Shown: positions 34,318 to 43,243 of the stretch, one piece after another
Numbering within the stretch: the stretch's first letter is position 1
Layout: each line of letters begins with the position of its first letter
Source of the DNA: Pseudarthrobacter defluvii
Lineage (GTDB): Bacteria; Actinomycetota; Actinomycetes; Actinomycetales; Micrococcaceae
Direction: 5' to 3'
DNA: 64,000 bases
Assembly (NCBI RefSeq): GCF_030816725.1
Contig: NZ_JAUSYG010000001.1
Location: 2,480,001 to 2,544,000 of the forward strand
The notes under the pieces: model-generated
What the model saw: only the letters and a program-made list of their open reading frames with translations
Database searches by the model: none
Told to the model about the DNA's origin: nothing
Program-made: the position numbers and the translations under genes

Positions 34318-36290
34318 TGCACGTCCTGGAGGTTCTTTGCTTCTTCGGATGATTTGAGCTGCCAGGGAACGCTGGCCACCATGACGCCCGGCTCAAAGTG
34401 GAGGCGGGCCTTGATGCGCAGGGCGGTCTGGTTGTGCACCAGCTGCTCCCACCATTTGCCCACCACATATTCAGGGATGTACACCACCACGAGGTCCCGC
34501 GGGGAGTCCAGCCGCATCTGCTTGACGTAGTCCATGATGGGCGTGACGGTTTCCCGGTAGGGGCTGGCCAGGACGGTCAGCGGGACCGGGATTTCGAGCT
34601 TTTCCCAGTCGGCAATGGTGTGCGCCGTCTCCTCGGGGTCGATATCCACCGTGATGGCATCAAGCCGGGAAGGCCGGGAGGCCCGGGCGTAGGCGAGGGC
34701 CCGCAGGACGGGCTTGCGGACATGGGACACCAGCAGGACGGCGTGCACCCGGGTGGGCAGCGCCCGCGGGGAGGAGTCCTCGTCCACCGCGAGTTCCTTG
34801 GCCACGTTGTCGTAGTGGGCGCGGATGCTCCACATGATCAGGAACAGGATGAACATGGCCAGCAGCGCGATCCAGGCGCCCTGTTCGAACTTGGTGATGA
34901 GGACGATCACCAGCACCAGGCCCGTCATTCCGAAACCTATGGTGTTGATGGTGCGGGACTTGATCATCCGGCGCCGCACGGCCTTGTCCTTGGCGAGTTT
35001 CAGTTCCCGGCCCCAGTGCCTGATCATTCCCAGCTGGCTGAGGGTGAATGAGATGAAGACGCCAACGATATAGAGCTGGATGAGCTTGGTGACGTCGGCG
35101 TCGAACGAAATGATCAGGATCAGGGCGCCCGCCGCGAGGGCCAGCACACCGTTGCTGAAGGCCAGGCGGTCGCCGCGGGTGCGCAGCTGCCGGGGCAGGT
35201 ACCCGTCCTGGGCGAGGATGGAGCCCAGGACCGGGAAGCCGTTGAAGGCGGTGTTGGATGCGAACACCAGGATGACGCCGGTGGCGGCCACCACGATATA
35301 GAAGGGGATACTGCCCGCGCCGAAGATCGTCTGGGCAATCTGGCTGATGGCGGGGTTCTGGATGTAGCCCTCAGGCAAGGGGCTTCCGTTCAGCAGGAAT
35401 TCCTTGGCAGGGTCCAGGACGATGTGGACCTTGGTGGCATTGGCCAGGTAGATGATGCCGGCCAGCATGGCGGCGCCGATCACGCCCAGGAGCAGCAGGG
35501 TGGTGGCCGCGTTCTTGCTCTTGGGGTGCCGGAAGTTGGGCACGCCGTTGCTGATGGCCTCGACCCCGGTAAGCGCCGCGGCGCCGGAGGAGAAGGCCCG
35601 CAGCAGCAGGAAGGCGCCGGCCAGGCCCACCAGGCCCTGGTCGAAGCCCTCCGCCGGGACGATGGTGAAGGCCGCCGATGGCGCCTGCCCCAGTTGCCCC
35701 GTGGCGGCCTGGAACATGCCCACCGCGGTCATGCCCAGGATGGAGGCCATGAAGATGTAGGTGGGGACGGCGAAGACGCTGCCCGCTTCCTTGATGCCGC
35801 GCAAATTCACTAGGGCAAGGATGACGACGCCGATGGTGGCGATGACGGCCTGCTCACCGTGCAGGGACGGGACAGCCGTGGTGAGGTACGCGGCGGCCGA
35901 GGACATGGACACGGCAACCGTCAGGACGTAGTCCACCAAGAGGGCGGAGGCCACGGTCAGGCCCGCGTACTTGCCCAGGTTTTCGTTGGCGATTTCGTAG
36001 TCACCGCCACCGGACGGGTAGGCGTGCACGTTCTGCCGGTAGGAGGCCACGACGGTCAGCAGCACCACCATGACGGCCAGCCCCACCAGCGGCGAGATGG
36101 CGACGGCACTGACGCCGGCGAGGGCCAGGGTGAGCAGGATCTCATCCGGGGCGTAGGCCACGGATGACAGGGCGTCCGACGCGAAGATCGGAAGTGCGAT
36201 CTTCTTCGGGAGGAGGGTGTGGGCCAGGCGGTCGTTCCGGAAGGGCCGGCCCACCAGTACGCGTTTGACGGCGTTCAGTATTGTCAACAC
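34314..36290 (-). CDS. APC-superfamily permease, KimA-like potassium transporter
   Basis: A 658-aa membrane protein with about 12 transmembrane helices (residues about 35-490) and a cytosolic C-terminal domain of about 160 residues. It resembles Bacillus KimA (YdaO), a high-affinity K+/H+ symporter inhibited by c-di-AMP. Supporting segments are PIFASDALSSVAYAPDEILLTL, YPSGGGDYEIANENLG and TGVEAISNGVPNFRHPKSKNAATTL. It is divergent from two TrkA-type genes. GTG 36290 lies 6 nt after the hexamer TAACTT, so the mRNA is probably leaderless. That leaves no room for a c-di-AMP riboswitch. Amino-acid transport is the alternative. Confidence 0.85.
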   Translation of the reverse strand: MLTILNAVKRVLVGRPFRNDRLAHTLLPKKIALPIFASDALSSVAYAPDEILLTLALAGVSAVAISPLVGLAVMVVLLTVVASYRQNVHAYPSGGGDYEIANENLGKYAGLTVASALLVDYVLTVAVSMSSAAAYLTTAVPSLHGEQAVIATIGVVILALVNLRGIKEAGSVFAVPTYIFMASILGMTAVGMFQAATGQLGQAPSAAFTIVPAEGFDQGLVGLAGAFLLLRAFSSGAAALTGVEAISNGVPNFRHPKSKNAATTLLLLGVIGAAMLAGIIYLANATKVHIVLDPAKEFLLNGSPLPEGYIQNPAISQIAQTIFGAGSIPFYIVVAATGVILVFASNTAFNGFPVLGSILAQDGYLPRQLRTRGDRLAFSNGVLALAAGALILIISFDADVTKLIQLYIVGVFISFTLSQLGMIRHWGRELKLAKDKAVRRRMIKSRTINTIGFGMTGLVLVIVLITKFEQGAWIALLAMFILFLIMWSIRAHYDNVAKELAVDEDSSPRALPTRVHAVLLVSHVRKPVLRALAYARASRPSRLDAITVDIDPEETAHTIADWEKLEIPVPLTVLASPYRETVTPIMDYVKQMRLDSPRDLVVVYIPEYVVGKWWEQLVHNQTALRIKARLHFEPGVMVASVPWQLKSSEEAKNLQDVQ

Positions 36291-36296
36291 CCCACA

Positions 36297-36302
36297 AAGT
36301 TA
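36297..36302 (-). promoter_or_regulatory. -10 hexamer positioned for a leaderless permease transcript
   Basis: TAACTT on the minus strand, 6 nt before GTG 36290. Confidence 0.4.
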
Positions 36303-36408
36303 GTCTGATTCGCGGGCGATGTCATGACGGGGCCGGGCCCGGCTGAACCAGGGCCGTGCCGGTAGAGTTCTAGCTGCACGATCCTGACATAAATACAGAG
36401 GAGATACG

Positions 36409-37083
36409 GTGGCGCATTTCGTGATCATGGGATGTGGCCGGGTGGGGGCAACGCTGGCGCACACGCTGGAGGATGCCGGGCATTCCGTGGCCATCATCGA
36501 CCAGGACGACCGCGCTTTCCGCCGGCTCCGGCAGGGCTTCACCGGCCGGAAAGTCACCGGTGTGGGCTTTGACCGGGACACCCTCAAGCAGGCAGGAGTG
36601 GCCGAGGCCTACGCCTTCGCCGCCGTTTCCAGCGGTGACAACTCGAATATCCTGGCAACCCGGGTGGCCCGCGAAACCTTCCACGTGCCGCATGTGGTCG
36701 CCCGGATCTACGACCCGGGCCGCGCCGAGATCTACCAGCGCCTGGGCATCCCCACCGTGGCCGCCGTCCGCTGGAGCGCCGACCAGGTGCTGCGCCGCAT
36801 CCTTCCGGAACAGCATCTGGCAGGCGACTTCCGTGAGCCGTCCGGACGGCTGGTCCTGGCCGAACTGGACCTGGACGCCGGCTGGATCGGGCACCGGATC
36901 AGCAGCATCGAAAAGGCCGCGGACGTCCGCGTTGCCTACCTCACCCGCTTTGGCGAGGGCCTGCTTCCCGATGCGGGGACTGCCTACCAGGACGGCGACA
37001 CAGTGCACGCCATGCTGCAGGTGGACCGCAGCGCCCAGATCTCCCAGATCCTCGCCAAAGCCCCCGCCAAGGAGTATCAGTGA
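36409..37083 (+). CDS. ceoB: TrkA/RCK potassium-uptake regulatory protein (CeoB-type)
   Basis: A 224-aa RCK protein. The N-terminal Rossmann fold HFVIMGCGRVGATLAHTLEDAGHSV (GxGxxG) binds NAD(H) or nucleotide, and Asp in VAIIDQDD ends beta-2. A C-terminal TrkA_C-like domain follows (about residues 140-215). It gates K+ flux through a membrane partner. The GTG start has GAGGAG 6 nt upstream. It overlaps the next trkA by 4 nt and is divergent from the KimA-like permease, as in the mycobacterial ceoBC locus. Confidence 0.9.
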   Translation: MAHFVIMGCGRVGATLAHTLEDAGHSVAIIDQDDRAFRRLRQGFTGRKVTGVGFDRDTLKQAGVAEAYAFAAVSSGDNSNILATRVARETFHVPHVVARIYDPGRAEIYQRLGIPTVAAVRWSADQVLRRILPEQHLAGDFREPSGRLVLAELDLDAGWIGHRISSIEKAADVRVAYLTRFGEGLLPDAGTAYQDGDTVHAMLQVDRSAQISQILAKAPAKEYQ

Positions 37084-37835
37084 AAGTCGTTATCGTCGGC
37101 GCCGGCAGCGTCGGATCATCCATCGCCCGGGAACTGCTGGCGCATAAGCACGAGATCCTGCTGATCGACCTCAAACCCGAGGTGATCGGCCGCAGCGGGC
37201 TTCGGGGCGCCCACTGGCTGGTAGGCGACGCCTGCGAGCTTTCCACTCTGCAGGGCGCCAAGGTGGAGGACGCCGACGTCGTGGTTTCCGCCACCGGCGA
37301 TGACAAGGTCAACCTGGTGGTGTCCCTGCTGGCGAAAACCGAGTTTGGTGTCGGCCGCACGGTGGGCCGGGTGAACAACCCGAAGAACGACTGGATGTTC
37401 AACGATTCCTGGGGCGTGGACGTCGCGGTCAACACCCCGCAGCTGATGACCGCCCTCGTGGAGGAGGCAGTGGAGATCGGCGACCTTGTCCGACTGCTGA
37501 CGCTGCAGACCGGGGTGGCGTCCCTGGTGGAATTCACCGTCCCGCACGACTCGCATGTGATCGGCATGACCGTGGGCGACATCCACTGGCCTGAGGACGC
37601 CACCCTGGTGGCAATCCTTCGGGATCAGGCACCCATCACCCCCAGCCGGGACGACGTGATCGACGGCGGCGACGAACTCTTCTTCGTGACCACCATTGCA
37701 GCCGAGGACGGACTGCGGGAGCTGCTCTCCTCGGCCCCCGGCAGCATCGACACCGGCGAACAGCCCGCGGAGGCTGCGACCCCTGCGGCCGCCGGCCACG
37801 GGCATGCACCGGACGACGACGGCTTCGACGGCTAG
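37080..37835 (+). CDS. ceoC: TrkA/RCK potassium-uptake regulatory protein (CeoC-type)
   Basis: A 251-aa second RCK protein: Rossmann motif VVIVGAGSVGSSIARELL, acidic residue in ILLIDLKPEV, then a TrkA_C domain (about residues 140-220). A His/Ala/Asp-rich tail follows. The GTG lies in the TGA of ceoB (GTGA). Together the two probably form a hetero-oligomeric ring. No TrkH/KtrB-type channel subunit lies in the window. Confidence 0.9.
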   Translation: MKVVIVGAGSVGSSIARELLAHKHEILLIDLKPEVIGRSGLRGAHWLVGDACELSTLQGAKVEDADVVVSATGDDKVNLVVSLLAKTEFGVGRTVGRVNNPKNDWMFNDSWGVDVAVNTPQLMTALVEEAVEIGDLVRLLTLQTGVASLVEFTVPHDSHVIGMTVGDIHWPEDATLVAILRDQAPITPSRDDVIDGGDELFFVTTIAAEDGLRELLSSAPGSIDTGEQPAEAATPAAAGHGHAPDDDGFDG

Positions 37836-37839
37836 GTTC

Positions 37840-37864
37840 CTGCCGCGCCTTTGGCGTCAGGCAG
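37840..37864. terminator. Possible bidirectional hairpin between ceoC and DUF3159
   Basis: CTGCC/GGCAG arms enclose a CGCC-TTT-GGCG stem between the two convergent genes; there is no strong T run. Confidence 0.35.
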
Positions 37865-38627
37865 CTTGGTCCGCGCCGGCTTCAGTTTCGGCTGGAGCCG
37901 GCCGGGTTACGAGCCAGGCCACCCAGACGCCGAGGATGTACAGGGGTGCTCCCATGATCAGGCGCGTCGTGGCGAGGGCGGCCAGGCCCTCGGTGCCCAT
38001 CAGGTAGAGGGGCACCTGGACGATAAGCCGGAGCGCCAGGACGGCGACGATGATCCACGTGCCAAGACGGTATGCCTTGACCCGGGCGGGTTCCTTGCGC
38101 CACTCCACGCCCTCATTGCGGATGAAGCCGAAGAGGAGCCCGGCCACGGGCCACTTAACGGCGATTGAGAGCACCATCGCCAGGATGTAGGCGGCGTTGG
38201 TGAAGAAGCCGGGGAGGTAGAAGTCTTCCGCTTTGCCGGTGGTGTTGGCCAGCCATGCGGAAATGCCGACGCCGGCGACACCCGCCAGGGCCTGGGTCAG
38301 GGGCCGGCGCTGCACCAGCCGGACAACGGTGAACACGGCCGCCGACGCCAGGGCCGCAATCAGGGACACTGGAAGTTCGCGGGTGACGGTGAAGGCCACC
38401 AGGAAGACCAGGCCGGGAACGATGCTTTCGGCAATGCCCTGCACTCCGCCGGCGCTGCGAAGCACATCCACCCGCCCGTCGTGGGTGCGGTGGAGGCCGG
38501 CCTTGGCTGCGTATTCAGCGGCGAGCCCGGCAACCGGGGACGGGGCAGCAGTCTTCGGCTCTCCCTCCTGCGGCCGTCCGGGAGGGTTTGAAGCACCGGA
38601 TGGCTGGTGGGGCTGGTGCTCGGTCAT
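37857..38627 (-). CDS. DUF3159 membrane protein
   Basis: A 256-aa protein with a disordered Pro-rich N-terminus and about six transmembrane helices (for example VPGLVFLVAFTVTRELPVSLIAALASAAVF and AYILAMVLSIAVKWPVAGLLFGFI). The HDGRVDVLRSAGGVQGIAESIVPG block is typical of DUF3159, an actinobacterial family of unknown function. The ATG has GGAGGG upstream and overlaps the OB-fold gene stop by 4 nt. Confidence 0.9.
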   Translation of the reverse strand: MTEHQPHQPSGASNPPGRPQEGEPKTAAPSPVAGLAAEYAAKAGLHRTHDGRVDVLRSAGGVQGIAESIVPGLVFLVAFTVTRELPVSLIAALASAAVFTVVRLVQRRPLTQALAGVAGVGISAWLANTTGKAEDFYLPGFFTNAAYILAMVLSIAVKWPVAGLLFGFIRNEGVEWRKEPARVKAYRLGTWIIVAVLALRLIVQVPLYLMGTEGLAALATTRLIMGAPLYILGVWVAWLVTRPAPAETEAGADQAA

Positions 38628-39004
38628 TCGCCCTCCTGGCGGGACAGTATCTCGTAACGCGGGTTGAAGATGGTGGGCATGTCCTTGCCGCGGGCCAGCA
38701 TCCCTTCGACCCGGATCTCGGCTCCCGCTTCGATGCCCGGCACGCGACGCCGGCCCAGCCAGACCACGCGGAGCCGAGGCGGCTTGCCCCGCCCCGCCCC
38801 TGCGGCGGGACGGTCGGCGTCGTCCTCGGCAACAATGGCGCTGAACTGAGGGGTGCGGTCGGCCGGAACGAAGGTCACTGAGTCGACGTGCCCCTGGCAG
38901 AGGACCCGTCCCCTGTCCGGCAACTGCCCCAGGGGTGTGATGCCGGAGCCGGCTGCGGCACCGTCCCGGTGGGGCTCAGCCGATCTGGGTAACTTCGGGA
39001 CCAC
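38624..39004 (-). CDS. OB-fold nucleic-acid-binding domain protein
   Basis: A 126-aa protein whose C-terminal half (VLCQGHVDSVTFVPADRTPQFSAIVAEDD ... LRVVWLGRRRVPGIEAGAEIRVEGML) fits an OB-fold of the RecG-wedge/tRNA_anti type. GTG 39004 is proposed because GGAGGAG lies 7 nt upstream, although it overlaps DUF3710 by 29 nt. A later internal start is possible. The order DUF3710-OB-DUF3159 is conserved in actinobacteria. Confidence 0.75.
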   Translation of the reverse strand: MVPKLPRSAEPHRDGAAAGSGITPLGQLPDRGRVLCQGHVDSVTFVPADRTPQFSAIVAEDDADRPAAGAGRGKPPRLRVVWLGRRRVPGIEAGAEIRVEGMLARGKDMPTIFNPRYEILSRQEGE

Positions 39005-39689
39005 GTTCGGGCTCCTCCAGGGTGGGCGCGGCGGGCGGAGGAGTGGCGGAGGCGTCCTTGGGCAGCCGCAGTTGCAAAAGGTCACGCGGCGGCATGGGGC
39101 TGTCACCACGGACCACGACGACCTGCCGGAACAAAGCCTCAAGCGGTTCAGCTGCGGGCCGTTCCAGTGCCGCCGGTCCACCCAGGACGCCGCGCAGGAA
39201 CCAACGGGGGCCGTCAACGCCGATGAAGCGGGCCACCCGGTAGCCCTGGCTGCCGTCCGGGAGCCCGGCGGGCAGCTTGGCCACCAGCTCCGTGCCGAAG
39301 GCGCCTTCCACCTCTTCGACCTGGCCGCCCTGGGCGCCGACCGACTGGCCGATCTGTTCACGGATTTCGTCCCAGAGCGTCTCGGTCTTGGGGGCGGCGA
39401 AGGCCTGCAGCTGAAGGCTGGAGCCGTTCAGGTCAAGGGTCACAGCCACAACGCGCTGCGTGGCCTCTTCCACCTCAAGCCGCAGCTGGAGGCCCTCGCT
39501 CGGCGCGATCAGCAGGGCGCCCAGGTCCACGAAGCCGTCGCGGCTGGTGATCTCGGCCTCGTCCAACGGACCCTGCCCGCGCCGTGCGTCCGGTGCCGGC
39601 GCGTCTTCGCCGGCCTCCGCCAGGGTGAGCTCCTCTACCGGCTCCGCCGGATCTTCCTTCTTTGCTTTCCTGCCGAACCCAAAGACCAT
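38976..39689 (-). CDS. DUF3710 domain-containing protein
   Basis: A 237-aa soluble protein, function unknown. DUF3710 features are FVDLGALLIAPSEGLQLRLEVEE, LQLQAFAAPKTETLWDEIREQI, GTELVAKLP and GPRWFLRGVLGGPAA. A charged N-terminus and a Pro-rich C-terminus flank the domain. The ATG is preceded by AAGGAG. It lies 105 bp downstream of dut and overlaps the OB-fold gene. Confidence 0.9.
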   Translation of the reverse strand: MVFGFGRKAKKEDPAEPVEELTLAEAGEDAPAPDARRGQGPLDEAEITSRDGFVDLGALLIAPSEGLQLRLEVEEATQRVVAVTLDLNGSSLQLQAFAAPKTETLWDEIREQIGQSVGAQGGQVEEVEGAFGTELVAKLPAGLPDGSQGYRVARFIGVDGPRWFLRGVLGGPAALERPAAEPLEALFRQVVVVRGDSPMPPRDLLQLRLPKDASATPPPAAPTLEEPERGPEVTQIG

Positions 39690-39794
39690 GGGTGACTCCT
39701 TAATTCTTCAAGTGTGCCAGTTCTGAAACCTGCCGGCCGGGACCCTGGAGGTTCCGGCGTCGTGCATGCTGGCGTGGCAGCGGGTGCAGCCGGG

Positions 39795-40313
39795 TTATGC
39801 TCCGGGAACGTTGAATCCGCCTGTGGAGCCAAAGCCTCCCGTACCGCGCACGGACCCGCTCAATTCACTGACAGGAATGAACTGGGCATACTCCACCCGC
39901 TGGATGACCATTTGGGCAATTCTATCGCCGCGCCGGAGCTCTATTGGCCGGGATGAGTCGGTGTTGAGCAGGGTTACCGATATCTCGCCCCGGTAGCCCG
40001 CATCCACGGTACCGGGAGCGTTGACGATCGTGAGACCGTGCTTGGTGGCCAGGCCGGACCGGGGGTGGATCAGCGCCACGAAACCGTCAGGCAGCGCAAT
40101 GGCCACGCCCGTGGGAACCAGTTTCCGCTCCCCCGGCAGCAGGACCACGTCCTCGCGGGCGCGAAGATCTGCGCCGGCGTCGCCCGGATGCGCGTAGGAC
40201 GGCGCCTCCAGCTCCGGATCCAGCATTTTCAACTGCACCTGCAGGGTGGGGGCAGCAGCAGCGGGTGATGCTGCGCCAGGGGCAAGGTCTACCGTTGCGG
40301 GTTGATCAGTCAC
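39795..40313 (-). CDS. dut: dUTP diphosphatase
   Basis: Hydrolyses dUTP to dUMP, keeping uracil out of DNA. The protein is about 172 aa and all five trimeric dUTPase motifs are visible: [40 protein letters not shown] and [10 protein letters not shown]. An Ala/Pro-rich N-terminal extension precedes the core. GTG 40313 is preferred over GTG 40319 because TAGAGT (40322-40327 on the plus strand) is then spaced for a near-leaderless start. It is divergent from the DUF3093 gene. Confidence 0.95.
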   Translation of the reverse strand: MTDQPATVDLAPGAASPAAAAPTLQVQLKMLDPELEAPSYAHPGDAGADLRAREDVVLLPGERKLVPTGVAIALPDGFVALIHPRSGLATKHGLTIVNAPGTVDAGYRGEISVTLLNTDSSRPIELRRGDRIAQMVIQRVEYAQFIPVSELSGSVRGTGGFGSTGGFNVPGA

Positions 40314-40441
40314 AGTCACTCACTCTAACCCGCGCCCCCGAATCAGTCCTAGGCAGCCTTTGCCGGAATGGCCGGCGAAAGCGGCAGCACAGCGGGGCCG
40401 CCCAAGGTGAAATACCCAGCCAAAGGTGGAAAGCTTGGCCT

Positions 40442-40930
40442 ATGCCCGAATCAAGCCCGCACGCATCCGTTCCCAGCACACCCTCCGCCGGGGCACCTGT
40501 TACCTACAGGGAGAAGCTGTGGCCCAACGCCTGGATCTGGATCATCGGTGCCGGCGTCTCCGCTGCCGGAATCCTGGTTTTCGCCCCCATCAGCATGGCG
40601 GCGGGCTACACCGCGGCGCTGGTGCTCTTCGCGATCATCGCGGTCCTTCTGGTTCTCTCCACCCCCGCCATCACCGTGACCGCGGATACCCTTGCCGTTG
40701 GAAGGGCCACCATCGAACGACGGTTTGTCGGCAGCGTGCAGCAGTTCACCGGCGAAGAAGCGACGGCGGAACGGGGCACCCGGCTGAATGGGCTGGCCTA
40801 TCTTTGCATCCGCGGCTGGATTAATCCCGTGGTGAAGATCGAGATTACGGACCCGGCCGACCGTACCCCGTACTGGCTGGCTTCAACCCGCCACCCGGAC
40901 CAGCTGACGGCAGCCCTCACCCGGCGCTGA
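40442..40930 (+). CDS. DUF3093 membrane protein
   Basis: A 162-aa protein with two adjacent transmembrane helices (AWIWIIGAGVSAAGILVF and AAGYTAALVLFAIIAVLLVL) followed by a soluble beta-rich part. The typical YREKLWPNAWIW entry and WLASTRHPDQL ending match DUF3093. ATG 40442 follows a weak AAAGGTGGAAAG site. It lies next to dut, as in mycobacteria. Function unknown. Confidence 0.88.
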   Translation: MPESSPHASVPSTPSAGAPVTYREKLWPNAWIWIIGAGVSAAGILVFAPISMAAGYTAALVLFAIIAVLLVLSTPAITVTADTLAVGRATIERRFVGSVQQFTGEEATAERGTRLNGLAYLCIRGWINPVVKIEITDPADRTPYWLASTRHPDQLTAALTRR

Positions 40931-41080
40931 TGCCGGCCAATTCCCGGCTGCGGGCCCTTCACCCGGCCTTGAGCCCTGGAATCGAGCGGAAATTCACGGC
41001 GCGCCCTGCTCCTTGAGGCAAATACGGGCCGCCGGGTGGCAGAGTTTCGCTTGATAGTAATGCCAGGGTGGAGGATTTGT

Positions 41081-42412
41081 ATGCAGGATCTACGGCTTGT
41101 AGGCGTGCACGACGACGGGACGCATCTCCTGTTGAGCGGGGCCGGCGGCGAGATGTTCCAGCTGCCGATCGACGAGGCACTCAGGACAGCCAGCCGGTCT
41201 ACGGCAAAACCACGGACGGAACGGCCAGCTGTTCCCATGTCCCCAAGGGATATCCAGGCCCGGATCCGCGCCGGCGCCACCGCTGCGGATGTCGCCGAAC
41301 TGTCCGGGATGCCGTTGGCCAAGGTGGAACGATATGAGGGCCCCGTCCTGGCGGAGCGCGAATATGTTGCCCAGCAGGCCCGGAAGGTTGAAGTCGCGGC
41401 GCCCTCCCCCGGCCACGACATCTACCGGTCTGCGTTCGGCGACAACCCCGCAACCCTGAACGACATGGTGGCCCACCGCCTGTCAGCCCACGGCATCGAC
41501 CCTTCCACAGTGGAGTGGGATTCGTGGCGGCGCCAGGACGGCACGTGGACTGTCTCGGCAAGCTTCGAGGCAAAGCCCGGCGGAACCTCCGGCATCGGCG
41601 AGGAACCACCGGCTTTGTGGACGTTCAACCCTGCCCGCAAGACGCTGCAGAACACCAACCGCTGGGCCCAGCAGCTGAGTGAACTCGAGCCGTTGGACGG
41701 GCCTGTTCCCGCCCGCCGGCTCACTGCGGTGTCCGACCGGCCCTTCGATTTTGAGACCGACGCGGATACGGCCAAGGCTTCTCCCGGCAACCAGGCCGGC
41801 CCTGCCCAGGATTCCGGCAAGGACCCGGACGGCCTGCTGGACATGCTCCGGTTGAGGCGTGGTCAGCGGCTGGGCGTGGATGAGGATTCCGACGACGCCC
41901 TGGCCTTGCTTCTGACGCATGGCGTGCCGGCCGCCCACCCCCGCCCGTCCGAGGTAGCCGCCGAACCGGAGGCAGAGCAACCGGAGCCCCAGGATGACCA
42001 GCGGGATGCGCCGGCCGCCCAGGGCGATTCCTTTATCCGGCGCAGGGATACCCGGCCGTCCATGCTTTCAAGGCTCAGCCTGATTCCTCCGCACCGGGAC
42101 GGCCACGACGACGCATTGCGGCTTCATGACGGCGTCAGCACCGACACGAGGGAAATCACCATCGCGGCCACCCCGCAGAAACCCTCCGGATCCGCGCCGG
42201 CTTCAGGGTCCGGGGCAGGTTCCGGAAGTTCCGGTGGGGGCGGGTTGGATGAACTGCTGGGCGGCAACCCCCGCCGCCCCGCCAAGCAAGACGACGCATC
42301 GCCGGCCACCGGCCAGCTGCCGGAGACCGAGGCGCCGGAGCGGCCTGCCCGGCCCAAGCGGTCCAGCGTCCCGTCCTGGGATGAAATCGTCTTCGGCACC
42401 CGAAGCGACTAA
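41081..42412 (+). CDS. sepH: Cell-division protein SepH
   Basis: A 443-aa protein of the actinobacterial SepH family (DUF3071), which binds FtsZ and promotes its assembly. The N-terminal domain begins MQDLRLVGVHDDGTHLLLSG and includes a helix-turn-helix-like segment IQARIRAGATAADVAELSGMPLAKVERYEGPVLAEREY. A long disordered acidic, Pro/Gly-rich region follows, with a Gly-Ser stretch near residues 385-400. The protein ends in PSWDEIVFG, a short conserved C-terminal tag. ATG 41081 has GGAGG 9 nt upstream. Confidence 0.9.
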   Translation: MQDLRLVGVHDDGTHLLLSGAGGEMFQLPIDEALRTASRSTAKPRTERPAVPMSPRDIQARIRAGATAADVAELSGMPLAKVERYEGPVLAEREYVAQQARKVEVAAPSPGHDIYRSAFGDNPATLNDMVAHRLSAHGIDPSTVEWDSWRRQDGTWTVSASFEAKPGGTSGIGEEPPALWTFNPARKTLQNTNRWAQQLSELEPLDGPVPARRLTAVSDRPFDFETDADTAKASPGNQAGPAQDSGKDPDGLLDMLRLRRGQRLGVDEDSDDALALLLTHGVPAAHPRPSEVAAEPEAEQPEPQDDQRDAPAAQGDSFIRRRDTRPSMLSRLSLIPPHRDGHDDALRLHDGVSTDTREITIAATPQKPSGSAPASGSGAGSGSSGGGGLDELLGGNPRRPAKQDDASPATGQLPETEAPERPARPKRSSVPSWDEIVFGTRSD

Positions 42413-42505
42413 GGGCATTTCCCCGACGTTGATCCTTCCCGCCTCCGCTGCGTGTTAGGATCCCCGCACACTGTCGGTCAAAAGCTGTAAAAGCGGAGGT
42501 TCGCC

Positions 42506-43114
42506 ATGCCGTTCACCACCTGCCACATGTCCATGTCGCTGGACGGCTTCGTCGCCGGCCCTGACCAGAGCCGCGAGAACCCCTTGGGCAAGCGGGGACT
42601 GGAGCTGCACGGCTGGCATATCGGCGATCCTCGGGCGAACGATGAGGACAAGACCGCCGCTGACTGGCTGATGCGACCCAGGGGTGCGTACGTGATGGGC
42701 AGGAACATGTTCGGCCCCATCCGCGGCGAGTGGGATGGTGACTGGACCGGGTGGTGGGGCCCCGAACCGCCTTACCACGCTCCGGTGTTCGTACTGACGC
42801 ATCATGCCCACGACCCGATCCAGATGGAGGGCGGGACAACCTTCCACTTTGTTACTTCGGGCTTCGACGCGGCCTACGCGGCAGCCCTTGAGGCCGCCGG
42901 GGGCAACGGGGTGGACATCGCGGGTGGTGCCTCGACTGTCCGGCAGGCACTGGCCGCAGGCGTGATCGACGAACTCACCTTGGACATCGCTCCCGTCCTG
43001 CTTGGTTCGGGTGAACGGATCTTCGAAGGTGCCGGGTCCTTTGGCTTCGAACCCGTCGAGGTCCTGCATTCCCCGCTGGCCACGCACATCCGCTACCGCC
43101 GCACCCCGCAATAG
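42506..43114 (+). CDS. Dihydrofolate reductase-like (RibD C-terminal) family protein
   Basis: A 202-aa member of the RibD_C/DHFR-like superfamily. MSMSLDGFVAGPDQS, RPRGAYVMGRNMFG, and VDIAGGASTVRQALAAGVIDELTLDIAPVLLGSGERIFEG are typical. Many such proteins are annotated only as DHFR family; the physiological substrate is unknown. ATG 42506 has GGAGG 8 nt upstream. It stands alone between sepH and a DUF222-HNH gene. Confidence 0.88.
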   Translation: MPFTTCHMSMSLDGFVAGPDQSRENPLGKRGLELHGWHIGDPRANDEDKTAADWLMRPRGAYVMGRNMFGPIRGEWDGDWTGWWGPEPPYHAPVFVLTHHAHDPIQMEGGTTFHFVTSGFDAAYAAALEAAGGNGVDIAGGASTVRQALAAGVIDELTLDIAPVLLGSGERIFEGAGSFGFEPVEVLHSPLATHIRYRRTPQ

Positions 43115-43243
43115 AACGCCCCGCCAACCAGGACAGCCCATCCCGCAACAAAACGCCAGGCAGCGCTCATCCAGTGGTGCCGAAGTGACAGTCCCAGTAG
43201 TAAGCAGCGCGACTCAACCAGCAGTGTGCCGCAACTATGCAGG

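Noticed and set aside
36291..36408. c-di-AMP (ydaO) riboswitch upstream of the KimA-like permease
   Set aside because: The gap is 118 bp, shared by divergent promoters, and the permease transcript appears leaderless.
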